A stretch of 64,000 bases of DNA, taken from positions 368,170-432,169 of the forward strand of contig NZ_JOFL01000011.1 of the NCBI RefSeq assembly GCF_000719265.1. Reading direction: 5' to 3'. The notes beneath the pieces are model-generated. The model saw nothing but the letters and a program-made list of their open reading frames with translations, was not told the origin of the DNA and ran no database searches. Of the stretch, positions 20,125-28,956 are shown piece by piece. The translations under genes were made by a program, and so were the position numbers. Source of the DNA: Streptomyces roseoverticillatus. Lineage in GTDB: Bacteria; Actinomycetota; Actinomycetes; Streptomycetales; Streptomycetaceae. Each line of letters starts with the position of its first letter. The stretch's first letter is position 1.

Positions 20125-20235
20125 AAAGAGCCGGTCAGGTGACCGCGTGCCGCGCGTGTCCTGGGCGGGGCGGTCTCAGTTGGGCAGGGGGCCTGTCCCA
20201 GCGTTCAGTCCCGGAAGTCCCGAAGGCGGTCCCCG

Positions 20236-20736
20236 ATGCCTCCCACCTCACCCCGCGCAGCCGTCACCCGGATCGTGGCCGTCGCCGCCGTGGCCCTGGC
20301 CCTCGGGGGGTGCATGAGCGTGAGCGACCCGGAGCGGCCCGCTCCGTCGCCGGGTGCGGGCAAGCAGCGCGACGCGGGACCGGAGCCGGACGGCGGGGTG
20401 CGGATGCCGGGCGGGCGGCCCGGGCAGGCGGACGCGCGCTCCGCGCGGGGCGCGAGCGGCAGCCCGTCGGCCCGGAACACGGCCACCCCGTCCTCCTCCG
20501 CGACGCCCTCGGGCACCCCGGCCGAGGCCTCGCCGGACGCCCGCCCCGGCAAGCCGGGCAAGAAGGCGAAGCCGCCGACCGGCGGCGGCACGGCCCCCGC
20601 GCCCCGTCCGCCCGCGTCCACGCAGCCGGCTCCCCAGCCGAGCACCCCCGCGCCGCCGCCCCCCACCCAGCCGCCCACGTCCTCGGCGCCCCCGTCGCCG
20701 CAGCCGGGGCCGCAGGCGGCGGGTCCCGTGGCCTAG
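20236..20736 (+). CDS. Putative lipoprotein with low-complexity Pro/Ser tail
   Basis: A 166-aa protein with a lipoprotein signal: basic N-terminus, hydrophobic stretch IVAVAAVALALGG and lipobox LGGC with the acylated Cys near residue 26. The rest is low-complexity Pro, Ser, Ala and Gly (for example PSTPAPPPPTQPP), likely an extended wall-spanning linker without a folded domain. ATG start; ATCCCG precedes it and no strong ribosome site is seen. Function unknown. Confidence 0.72.
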   Translation: MPPTSPRAAVTRIVAVAAVALALGGCMSVSDPERPAPSPGAGKQRDAGPEPDGGVRMPGGRPGQADARSARGASGSPSARNTATPSSSATPSGTPAEASPDARPGKPGKKAKPPTGGGTAPAPRPPASTQPAPQPSTPAPPPPTQPPTSSAPPSPQPGPQAAGPVA

Positions 20737-20787
20737 GCCGTGCCGGGCCCTGTGGCGCAGGCCATGCCGCCGGGCGGGGACGGCGGG

Positions 20788-20817
20788 TTGCGTCCGGGGG
20801 GTGCGAGTGCGTATGGT
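20788..20817 (+). promoter_or_regulatory. Candidate promoter of the first DEAD-box helicase
   Basis: TTGCGT (20788-20793), 18 bp, TATGGT (20812-20817). This predicts a 5' leader of about 150 nt before the helicase ATG at 20975; long leaders are common for cold-responsive helicase genes. Confidence 0.45.
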
Positions 20818-20974
20818 GGTAGATCGTTTGATCCCATTTGCCCGGCGCCCTGCAGAAGCGCGCCGTGTGGCGCGTTCCTTACCTTGCCGTGGCTGACCGC
20901 ATCGAGGCGGTCATTTGTGAAGCCGACACGGAGCTTGGGCGCGTGCCGAAACTCCGGAAGGTTTCGCATTTCGC

Positions 20975-23079
20975 ATGTCCATTTCCCCTGAGCAGACCGT
21001 CATGCCCGCGAGCGACGAGATCGTCGAGATCGTCGAGATCGTCGCCGAGGCGGACGCCACCGCGGAGACCACCGCGGACCTCACCCCCGACACCGCCGCC
21101 GAGGCCGTCGACACTGTCGACACCGCTGCCGCCGAGCCCGCCGAGCCGACGATCACCTTCGGTGACCTCGGTCTGGACGACGCGATCGTCCGCAAGCTCG
21201 CGCAGAACGGCGTGACCACCCCCTTCCCGATCCAGGCCGCGACCATCCCGGACGCCCTGGCCGGCAAGGACATCCTCGGCCGCGGCCGCACCGGCTCCGG
21301 CAAGACGCTCTCCTTCGGTCTCCCGCTGCTGTCCACGCTGGCCGGCGGCCACACCGAGAAGAAGCGCCCCCGCGGTCTGATCCTCACCCCGACCCGTGAG
21401 CTCGCGATGCAGGTCGCGGACGCCCTCCAGCCGTACGGCGACGTGCTCGGCCTCAAGATGAAGGTCGTCTGCGGCGGTACGTCCATGGGCAACCAGATCT
21501 ACGCCCTGGAGCGCGGCGTCGACATCCTCGTCGCCACCCCGGGCCGCCTGCGCGACATCATCAACCGCGGCGCCGCCTTCCTCGACAAGGTCCAGGTCGC
21601 CGTCCTCGACGAGGCCGACCAGATGGCCGACATGGGCTTCCTGCCCGAGGTCACCGAGATCCTCGACCAGGTGCCGGCCGGCGGCCAGCGCCTGCTGTTC
21701 TCCGCCACGCTGGAGAACGAGATCGACACCCTCGTCAAGCGCTACCTGGTCGCCCCGGTGACGCACGAGGTCGACGCGGCCCAGGGCGCGGTCACCACCA
21801 TGACCCACCACGTCCTCGTCGTGAAGCCGAAGGACAAGGCGCCGGTCACCGCCGCCATCGCCGCCCGCAAGGGCCGCACGATCATCTTCGTCCGTACCCA
21901 GCTGGGCGCCGACCGCGTCGCCGAGCAGCTGCTGGACGCCGGCGTCCGCGCCGACGCCCTGCACGGCGGCATGACCCAGGGCGCCCGCAGCCGCGTCCTG
22001 GAGGACTTCAAGGCCGGCTACGTGAACTGCCTGGTCGCCACCGACGTCGCCGCCCGCGGCATCCACGTCGACGGCATCGACCTGGTCCTCAACGTCGACC
22101 CGGCCGGCGACCACAAGGACTACCTGCACCGCTCGGGCCGCACCGCCCGCGCCGGCCAGTCCGGCACGGTCGTCTCCCTGGCCCTGCCGCACCAGCGCAA
22201 GCAGATCTTCCGCCTGATGGAGGACGCGGGCGTCGACGCCTCGCGCCACATCGTCGGCGGTTCCGGCGCCTTCGACGAGGAGGTCGCCAAGATCACCGGC
22301 GCCCGTTCCCTCACCGAGGTCCAGGCCGACTCCGCCGCCAACGCCGCCAAGCAGGCCGAGCGCGACCTCCAGGAGCTCACCCGTCAGCTCGAGCGCGCCC
22401 AGCGCCGTGCGACCGAGCTCCGCGAGGAGGCCGACCGTCTGACCGCGCGCGCCGCCCGCGAGCGCGGTGAGGACCCGGAGGCCGCCGTCGCCGCTGCCGC
22501 CGAGGCCGCCGCCACCGAGGCCAAGGCCGAGGAGGAGGCCGCTGCCGCCGCGTCCGTCCCGGCGCAGGCCGCTCCGGCAGAGCGCCGCGACGAGCGGGGC
22601 AACTTCGAGCGCCGCGGTGGTGACCGTCGTGACGACCGCGGTGGTGCCCCTCCGGTGGCTTCCGTCGCGACGACCGTGACGGCTTCCGTCGTGACGACCG
22701 CCGCGATGACCGCGGTGGTGACCGTGGCGGCTTCCGTCGCGACGACCGTCGTGACGACAACCGCTCCGGTGGCTTCCGCCGTGACGACCGCCCCTCCGGC
22801 GGCTTCCGCCGCGACGAGAACCGCACCGGTGGCTTCCGTCGCGACGACCGTCCGTCGGGTGGCTTCCGCCGCGACGACCGCCCCACGCACGGCGGCGGGT
22901 TCCGCTCCGGCGGCAGCGACCGTCCGTTCAACCGCGACCGTCGTGACGACCGTCCGGCCGGCGGCGGCTTCCGCTCCGGCGGTCACGACCGCCCGAACGG
23001 CCGCCGCGACGACCACCGCGGTGGCACCGGTTCCTTCGGCCGCCGCGACGACAAGCCGCGCTGGAAGCGCAACGGCTGA
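20975..23079 (+). CDS. DEAD-box RNA helicase with a frameshift in its C-terminal tail
   Basis: The helicase core is complete: Q-motif FPIQAATIP, Walker A GRTGSGKT, PTRELA, TPGRL, DEADQM, SAT, ATDVAARGI and HRSGRTARAG. After about residue 555 the open frame turns into Ala/Thr/Val-rich low complexity ending at 23092. Near 22646 a GGTGGTGCCCCTCC sequence looks like GGT-CGC-CCC with one C missing. Restoring that base opens a basic tail of repeated GGFRRDDR blocks ending DDKPRWKRNG at a TGA (23077-23079), as expected for the family. It is therefore a sequencing error, a recent mutation or, less likely, programmed. End given for the restored frame. Confidence 0.85.
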
Positions 23080-23095
23080 TAACCGCAGGTGATTT

Positions 23096-23131
23096 GGGGC
23101 CCGTACGGCACTTCGGTGGCGTACGGGCCCC
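23096..23131 (+). terminator. Helicase terminator
   Basis: GGGGCCCGTACG (23096-23107) pairs perfectly with CGTACGGGCCCC (23120-23131), 17 bp after the restored helicase stop. Confidence 0.8.
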
Positions 23132-23211
23132 GTTGCGTCCGCGGGTCCGTCCAACTCATCGGCCATAACGACTCGGGATAACGCGGTCGGCCGGGCTATG
23201 CTGCGGGGTGC

Positions 23212-23284
23212 GGGCCGTTAGCTCAATTGGCAGAGCAGTGGACTTTTAATCCATTGGTTGTGGGTTCGAGTCCCACACGGCCTA
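23212..23284 (+). tRNA. tRNA-Lys(UUU)
   Basis: Acceptor GGGCCGT/ACGGCCT with a terminal G-U pair and discriminator A. The anticodon loop CTTTTAA gives UUU. TATGCT at 23197-23202 is a likely -10 placing the start a few bases upstream. Confidence 0.95.
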
Positions 23285-23882
23285 CGCGATGCGGGTCCGG
23301 CTTTACGCCGCTGACCTGCGGTGGAGCGCCCCGTCCGGTTCTTGCCGGGCGGGGCGCCCGGCGTTGTGGGGGGTGTCTGCGCGCCCATGGCGTGCCCATC
23401 CGGCCGGGAGTGGTCCGCGAATTCCTCGTGAACCAGCGGGACATGTGGCGGATACCCCGGCGAACCTCATCGGGCTTCATCGGACCTCATCGGGACCTTG
23501 CCGGGCTTCATCGGGGCCTTGCCGGGCCTCATCGGATCCCCAACGGGCCTCATCGGGCTTCGCCGGACCTCGTCGTGCCTGATCGGACTTCGTCGTGCCC
23601 GATCGGATCCCAACGGGCCGGCCTCTGCAGCTCGCGGCGCTCTGCGGACCAGCTGATCAAATCCGTACGCTCCGGCCGCTCGACGACGCCTTCGCCGGGA
23701 CCGGCTTCGCCAGGGGGGGGCGCACGGGCCGCGCACGCCCCACCCTCCGAGCCACCCTTGGACGCCCCCCGCGTGCCCGGCCCTCCGCGCACCCAGTTCC
23801 CCGAAACCCCGCACCCGCCTTGTGTTCGCGCCGCTACGGTAAGTGCGCGGGGTGGGTGGGCGAGGGCCGGGAGGTCGGAGGC
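23285..23882. other. Non-coding stretch with a 10-bp phased repeat array
   Basis: 598 bp after tRNA-Lys without a supported gene. Open frames here are low complexity or overlap the tRNA. CCCCGTCCGG...CCGGGCGGGG (about 23327-23352) is a hairpin. The repeat array at 23465-23617 is described separately. Confidence 0.5.
23465..23617. repeat. Degenerate 10-bp tandem repeat, about 15 units
   Basis: Units near CCTCATCGGG or CTTCATCGGA recur every 10 bp, with a few 11-bp units. About 15 can be aligned across 153 bp, with variants such as CTTGCCGGG and CCTGATCGGA. Not protein-coding by composition. Confidence 0.8.
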
Positions 23883-24830
23883 ATGGAGAACTCGCGAGCC
23901 GGTGGGAGCGGAAGCGGAAGCGAGCGAGGGGAGCGGGGTGACCAGTCCCCGGCGTGCAGGGCGCACAGGGGGCGCACGGAGCGCGGCCAGGGGCCGGCCG
24001 GGCCTGCGGGAGCCGCACGGGCCGGGGGAGCCCCGGGGGTCGCGGCGGGCACCCCGGGTGCCGCCGGGGCCGAGGCGACGCCCGCCGAGCACGTGGCGGC
24101 ACTGCTGCAGCGGGCCCAGAACGGCTTCGAGATCGGCGAGCGGGTCCTGGCCCGGCTGCGGACGGCGCTGATGCATCAGGCGGAGCTCCGCTCGTACCGC
24201 CAGCGCAATGACGAGCACCGCCCGCTGCGCTGCAACTCGTACCGGCACGTCTTCCTGCTGGCCGACGGCAGCAGCCTGCTGCTGTTCGAGCTGGAGCACG
24301 ACACCGGCCCGGAGGACGCCTTCGTCTACGAGCTCTACGCCGACGAGGACGCCCTCGACCGGGCCGAGCAGCGCGTGCACGAGCGGATCGGCGGCGGCAT
24401 CGGGCCCGGCAGCGAGGTCGATGAGCTGCCGGCCTGGCTGGCGGAGGAGCTGCTGCTGGCCATGGGGCCGGTCCAGCCCCGCCGGGAGTACGTCGCCGAC
24501 GCCTCTCCCGACCACGCCCGGCGGCTGCTGCGGCGCGCGGAGAACGAGGACGGGCCCGGCGAGGTGGTGCGCGAGCTGCTCCAGGGGGCGCTCGGCCACC
24601 ACATCGCGCTGATCACCAAGCCGAGGCGCCGGGGTGCCGGGCGCGACGCCACCTGGTGCCGCTTCTACGAGCACGCGTTCCTGCTGGAGGGCGGGGGCGA
24701 GCTCAGCCTCTGGGAGCTGGAGCACAACATGAACAGGGACGGCCGCCTGGTCTGCGAGGTCTATCTGGACGAGACGGAGGCCGAGGTCGCCGCGGACCGG
24801 CACGCCCGCGCGCAGGGCGTGGAGCTGTAG
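23883..24830 (+). CDS. DUF6227-like family protein
   Basis: A 315-aa protein: a Gly/Ala/Arg-rich disordered N-terminus of about 75 residues, then a conserved region with two related halves. Half 1 has CNSYRHVFLLADGSSLLLFELEHD and half 2 has CRFYEHAFLLEGGGELSLWELEHN. The internal duplication is direct evidence of a repeated domain. I associate it with DUF6227, a Streptomyces family of unknown function. ATG 23883 has GGGAGG eight bases upstream. Confidence 0.78.
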   Translation: MENSRAGGSGSGSERGERGDQSPACRAHRGRTERGQGPAGPAGAARAGGAPGVAAGTPGAAGAEATPAEHVAALLQRAQNGFEIGERVLARLRTALMHQAELRSYRQRNDEHRPLRCNSYRHVFLLADGSSLLLFELEHDTGPEDAFVYELYADEDALDRAEQRVHERIGGGIGPGSEVDELPAWLAEELLLAMGPVQPRREYVADASPDHARRLLRRAENEDGPGEVVRELLQGALGHHIALITKPRRRGAGRDATWCRFYEHAFLLEGGGELSLWELEHNMNRDGRLVCEVYLDETEAEVAADRHARAQGVEL

Positions 24831-24963
24831 GAGTGGAGCTGTAGCAGCGGGCAGGCACCGTCGGCGGGCGGTGGAACGGGGGCCGCCGACGTGTGCTAGT
24901 GGGGCAGTGTGTGCGTGTGCTACGCTGAACTGACGTTTCAGTTGTGGTACCCATGAACTCGTG

Positions 24964-25006
24964 TGCGCCTGACGGTTATGTGAACCGACGGCGCATTTTT
25001 GTTTTT
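24964..25006 (+). terminator. Terminator-like hairpin with U-tract in the cold-shock gene leader
   Basis: TGCGCC pairs with GGCGCA (24964-24969 with 24990-24995) and GGTT with AACC inside it, followed by TTTTTGTTTTT. It lies 65 bp before the csp start and about 130 bp after the DUF6227-like stop, so it could end the upstream gene or attenuate csp. TACGCT at 24921-24926 could be a csp -10 upstream of it. Confidence 0.7.
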
Positions 25007-25070
25007 GCCGGTCTATTCCGGTGTGGGGCCCGTTGCATCCCTCGTGGGTGCATCCACTAAGGAGATAGAC

Positions 25071-25274
25071 ATGGCTACTGGCACCGTGAAGTGGTTCAAC
25101 TCGGAAAAGGGCTTCGGCTTCATCGAGCAGGACGGCGGCGGCCCCGACGTCTTCGCCCACTACTCGAACATCGCCTCCAACGGCTTCCGTGAGCTGTTCG
25201 AGGGCCAGAAGGTTTCCTTCGACGTCACGCAGGGCCAGAAGGGCCTGCAGGCCGAGAACATCGTCGCTGCCTGA
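25071..25274 (+). CDS. Cold-shock protein (CspA family)
   Basis: A 67-aa single cold-shock domain. RNP1 is KGFGFIEQ and RNP2 is VFAHY, with the expected start [12 protein letters not shown] and end LQAENIVAA. It binds single-stranded RNA and DNA as an RNA chaperone. A strong AAGGAG lies seven bases before the ATG. A perfect 17-bp terminator follows, and a DEAD-box helicase begins 266 bp downstream, a plausible cold-response pairing. Confidence 0.97.
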   Translation: MATGTVKWFNSEKGFGFIEQDGGGPDVFAHYSNIASNGFRELFEGQKVSFDVTQGQKGLQAENIVAA

Positions 25275-25332
25275 CGATGATGCCCGCCCGGTCCGCCTGA
25301 CGGCGGCCCCGGGCTCTGCATGAAGCACACAG

Positions 25333-25370
25333 GCAATGGGGCCCGCACCACTGGGTGCGGGCCCCATTGC
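25333..25370 (+). terminator. Cold-shock gene terminator
   Basis: A perfect 17-bp stem (25333-25349 with 25354-25370) with a four-base loop, 59 bp after the csp stop. Confidence 0.85.
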
Positions 25371-25540
25371 TGCCCCTGCGCCGGCCGGCGCCCGCTGTGC
25401 ACCGGCCGTCGTCGTCCCGCACCAAGCGCGCCCAGGCTTTTCCGCCGTTCTGCCGTTCCCGTTCCCCAGGGCGGCGGCCTCGCGATGCGAAGTCTCCATT
25501 CCGGGCGTGTCCACCCCCTTTGAGGGAAGGTCCCACCCGC

Positions 25541-27223
25541 ATGACTCGCTCCGCCCGTCCGTCGTCCCGTTCGCCCCGCGGACCCCAGCAGAACCGCTCC
25601 GACCGTCCCGGTCGCGGCTCCCAGCAGGGCCGTGGCGGCGCCCGGCCCGTGAACCGCCGGCCCGCCGCCCCGCAGGGCGACTTCGAGACCCCGGTGAGCA
25701 CGACCCCGGCGCTGCCGCCGGTCGCCGCCTTCGCCGACCTGGACATGCCGGCCGCGCTGCTCTCCACGCTGACCCGCGAGGGCGTCACCGAGCCGTTCCC
25801 CATCCAGGCCGCGACGCTGCCGAACTCGCTCACCGGCCGTGACGTCCTCGGCCGCGGCCGCACCGGCTCCGGCAAGACCCTCGCGTTCGGCCTGGCCCTG
25901 CTGGCCCGTACGGCCGGCCGCCGCGCCGAGCCCGGCCGCCCGCTCGCGCTCGTCCTCGTCCCCACCCGCGAGCTGGCCCAGCAGGTCACCGACTCGCTCG
26001 CCCCGTACGCCACCGCCGTGAACCTGCGGCTGGCCACGGTCGTCGGCGGCATGTCCATCGGCCGCCAGGCCCAGACGCTCGCGCGCGGCGCCGAGGTGCT
26101 CGTCGCCACGCCGGGCCGCCTCGCGGACCTCATCCAGCGCGGCGACTGCAAGCTCGGCGACGTGCGGATCACCGTCCTGGACGAGGCCGACCAGATGGCC
26201 GACATGGGCTTCCTGCCGCAGGTCACCCGGCTGCTCGACCAGGTCGACCCGGAGGGCCAGCGGATGCTGTTCTCCGCGACGCTCGACCGCAACGTCGACC
26301 GGCTCGTCCGCCGCTTCCTGTCCGACCCGGTGACGCACTCCGTCGACGCGTCGGTGGGCGCGGTCGCCACGATGGACCACCACCTGCTGCACGTCACCGA
26401 GACGGACAAGAAGGACACGGTCACCCGGATCGCCGCCCGCGACGGCCGCGTGATCATGTTCGTGGACACCAAGCGCGGCGCCGACCGGCTGGTGAAGAAG
26501 CTGCTCTCCGAGGGTGTGCGCGCCGCCGCGCTGCACGGCGGCAAGAGCCAGCCGCAGCGCAACCGCACGCTGGACCTCTTCCGTACGGAGCAGGTCACGG
26601 CGCTGATCGCCACGAACGTCGCCGCGCGCGGCATCCACATCGACGGCCTCGACCTCGTCGTGAACGTCGACCCGCCCATGGACCACAAGGACTACCTGCA
26701 CCGCGGCGGCCGTACGGCGCGCGCGGGCGAGTCCGGCACGGTCGTCACGCTGGTGCTGCCCGAGCAGCGGCGCGAGATGAGCCGGATGATGGTCACGGCC
26801 AAGATCTCCCCGAACGTCGTCACCGTCGGCCCGGACCACCCGGAGCTCGTGCGCATCACGGGCGCCCAGGAGCCGAGCGGCGTGGCGGTCGTCATTCCCG
26901 CGCCGGTGCCGGCCCAGGCGACGCCGCGCAAGCGCAGCGGCGGGGGCTCCGGTGCCGGTACCGGAGCGGCCGGTGGGGCTGCGGCTGCCGCCGGGTCGCG
27001 AGGGTCCCGGGGCACGCGAGGGTCGCGGGGCGGTCGTGGACGTGGTCGCGGGGAGGGCTCTGCTGTGACTTCCTCTTCCGCTTCTTCTTCCGGTGCGGGC
27101 GGTTCCGGCCGGGGTGGCTACGGGCGGGGCGGCAACGGCGGTGCCGGTCGCGGTGCCGGCGGTGGCGCGGGTCGCGGTGGCAACGGTGGCGGGGGCGGGC
27201 GGCAGCGCCGCGCGTCTTCCTGA
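25541..27223 (+). CDS. DEAD-box RNA helicase with RGG-rich tail
   Basis: A 560-aa helicase. The N-terminus is basic and disordered. The core motifs are complete: FPIQAATLP, GRGRTGSGKT, PTRELA, TPGRL, DEADQM, SATLD, ATNVAARGIHIDGLD and HRGGRTARAG. The tail is Gly/Arg-rich (SRGSRGTRGSRGGRGRGRG, then GGYGRGGNGG), typical of RNA-annealing helicases. This copy is in frame to its end, unlike its relative at 20975. ATG 25541 with GGGAAGG about ten bases upstream. Confidence 0.95.
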   Translation: MTRSARPSSRSPRGPQQNRSDRPGRGSQQGRGGARPVNRRPAAPQGDFETPVSTTPALPPVAAFADLDMPAALLSTLTREGVTEPFPIQAATLPNSLTGRDVLGRGRTGSGKTLAFGLALLARTAGRRAEPGRPLALVLVPTRELAQQVTDSLAPYATAVNLRLATVVGGMSIGRQAQTLARGAEVLVATPGRLADLIQRGDCKLGDVRITVLDEADQMADMGFLPQVTRLLDQVDPEGQRMLFSATLDRNVDRLVRRFLSDPVTHSVDASVGAVATMDHHLLHVTETDKKDTVTRIAARDGRVIMFVDTKRGADRLVKKLLSEGVRAAALHGGKSQPQRNRTLDLFRTEQVTALIATNVAARGIHIDGLDLVVNVDPPMDHKDYLHRGGRTARAGESGTVVTLVLPEQRREMSRMMVTAKISPNVVTVGPDHPELVRITGAQEPSGVAVVIPAPVPAQATPRKRSGGGSGAGTGAAGGAAAAAGSRGSRGTRGSRGGRGRGRGEGSAVTSSSASSSGAGGSGRGGYGRGGNGGAGRGAGGGAGRGGNGGGGGRQRRASS

Positions 27224-27243
27224 CGGTCCGGGGCCGCTGCCTG

Positions 27244-27372
27244 GCCTCTGACTGGCCGGCCCTTGACTGCCCGGCTTCTGACTGGCCGGACGTCTGACTG
27301 CCCGGCCCTGGTTGGCCGGACGTCTGACTGGTCGGATGCCTGACTGGTAGGACGCCTGATCGATCGGGGTTC
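27244..27372. repeat. Degenerate ~16-bp tandem repeat, eight units
   Basis: TCTGACTGGCCGGAC-like units have their TGA/TGG core at 27249, 27264, 27279, 27295, 27309, 27325, 27341 and 27357, intervals of 14-16 bp. The array fills most of the gap after the helicase stop. Confidence 0.78.
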
Positions 27373-27514
27373 TGGCCGGTCAGGCACCCGGCTGCCCGGG
27401 CTCGTGAGTGCCCGGGCTTCTGGTGCCCGGGCTTCTGGCCGGCCGGGGGCGGTGATTCCCCGATCGGCCGAGCACCGTTCGCCCGGTGACCTCCCGCCCG
27501 GAAGGGTGGGAGGG

Positions 27515-28867
27515 GTGAGCCGAACTGCCTGCCGCGCCGCGGGGCGCACCGTCCGCCGCGCTGCCCGTAGGCTTCCGGCCGTCCTGATCACCGGCGGCGC
27601 CCTGTTCGGGCTCGGGGCGCCCGCGAACTACACGTGCGCCCCTTTTCTCTCCGCCGCACCCCTCGTGGCGGCGCCCCTGCACACCCTCCGCGCCACCGTC
27701 GCGGCCGCCTTGGCCGCGGTGGCGGTCGCGGTCGGCCTCGTGTTCTACCACCGGCCGTCCGACACCGGTGAGGCGCTGGCCGAGATCGCCGCCATCGGCA
27801 CGGTCTCCTTGGTCGCCCTGGGCATCAACCGCATCGCCCGCCGCAGCGACCAGCAGCTTGCCTCCGCCCGCGGCATCGCGGAAGCTGCCCAGCGCGCCGT
27901 CCTGCCCGCGCCCCCGTCCCGCATCGGCGGCCTGCGGGTGGCCGCGCGCTACGTGGCCGCGCATGCCGGCGCCCGGATCGGCGGGGATCTGTACGCGGTC
28001 CAGGACACTCCTTACGGCGTACGGGCCGTCGTCGGCGACGTCCGTGGCAAGGGCCTGGGCGCGGTCGAGGCCGTCGCCGTCGTGATCGGTGCCTTCCGGG
28101 AGGCGGCCGAGCAGGAGCCGACGCTGGAGGGAGTCGCGGGGCGGCTGGAGCGCGCGTTGCAGCGGGAGGGCGCGCGGCGCGCGAACCTGGACCAGTACGA
28201 GGGCTTCACCACGGCCGTCCTGGCGGAGCTGCCGCCGGGGCAACCCGTACTCCGCCTGCTGAACCGCGGCCATCCGCCACCGCTCCTGCTGCACGCGGAC
28301 GGGCGGGTCGGCGCGGCCGACCCCACCGTGCCCGCCCTGCCGCTCGGGCTGGGGGATCTGGGGGTGTGGGCGGACCGGGCCGAGGAGCGGGAGTTCCCCG
28401 CGGGGTCGATGCTGCTGCTGATGACGGACGGGGTGACCGAGGCCAGGGACGCCGACGGTACGTTCTACGACCCGCGGGCGGAGCTGACGGGCCGGCAGTT
28501 CAGGAGTCCGGAGACGCTGCTGGACAGCCTGGTCGCCGAGGTCACGCGGCATTCGGGCGGTCAGGCGGCCGACGACATGGCCCTGTTGGCGATTCGGCGC
28601 GGCGAGCGCATCGAACAGCATTTCGTGGAAAGTATCGACAGGTTCCGTGGGCGGACGTCCTGTGAAGAGCTGTCAGGGAGAGTGGTGGATTCGGGCTTTC
28701 GGCTTGGAATCCACCCGGCATGTCTATTAACGTTCGATAACGGAGCGCGGTCGTCGCAACCGCCGCAAGAGGCGGTGCGCCGTGCGCCTTCGCCGAATCC
28801 CGCGGGCACAGTGCCACCTGATACACCGGCATGTTCTGGGAACCGGGGAACCACCACCCTGGGGTGA
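27515..28867 (+). CDS. Membrane-anchored PP2C (SpoIIE-type) serine phosphatase
   Basis: A 450-aa protein. The N-terminal ~105 residues hold three or so hydrophobic segments (for example HTLRATVAAALAAVAVAVGLV). The PP2C/SpoIIE domain follows: GARIGGDLYAVQDT with metal-binding Asp, VVGDVRGKGLGA, LNRGHPPPLLL, LLMTDGVTEAR and ADDMALLAIRR. Such phosphatases act on anti-anti-sigma factors. GTG 27515 is chosen for the AAGGG upstream. About 75 residues beyond the domain are atypical and run into the c-di-AMP riboswitch, so the original stop may have been earlier. Confidence 0.85.
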   Translation: MSRTACRAAGRTVRRAARRLPAVLITGGALFGLGAPANYTCAPFLSAAPLVAAPLHTLRATVAAALAAVAVAVGLVFYHRPSDTGEALAEIAAIGTVSLVALGINRIARRSDQQLASARGIAEAAQRAVLPAPPSRIGGLRVAARYVAAHAGARIGGDLYAVQDTPYGVRAVVGDVRGKGLGAVEAVAVVIGAFREAAEQEPTLEGVAGRLERALQREGARRANLDQYEGFTTAVLAELPPGQPVLRLLNRGHPPPLLLHADGRVGAADPTVPALPLGLGDLGVWADRAEEREFPAGSMLLLMTDGVTEARDADGTFYDPRAELTGRQFRSPETLLDSLVAEVTRHSGGQAADDMALLAIRRGERIEQHFVESIDRFRGRTSCEELSGRVVDSGFRLGIHPACLLTFDNGARSSQPPQEAVRRAPSPNPAGTVPPDTPACSGNRGTTTLG

Positions 28868-28935
28868 ATCGGGCCGCACGCGGCCCGTAGGAGACCTTCC
28901 TGCTCCGAACCCGTCAGCTAACCCGGTAGGCGAGA
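28745..28935 (+). promoter_or_regulatory. c-di-AMP (ydaO-yuaA) riboswitch
   Basis: The conserved ydaO core is visible in order: GGGAACCGGGGAACC, CCTGGGGTGAATCGG, a CCGCACGCGG hairpin, GTAGGAGACC, TGCTCCGAACCCGTCAGCTA and ACCCGGTAGGCG. It is followed by the ribosome site and a peptidoglycan hydrolase gene, the known context in actinobacteria, where c-di-AMP turns such genes off. Boundaries are approximate. Confidence 0.9.
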
Positions 28936-28956
28936 AGGAAGGAAAGGAGTGCCTTC

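Noticed and set aside
22646..22646. Programmed ribosomal frameshift in the helicase
   Set aside because: No slippery heptamer or downstream pseudoknot is evident; a lost base is simpler.
23465..23617. CRISPR array
   Set aside because: The units are 10 bp, degenerate and contiguous with no spacers; no cas gene is present.
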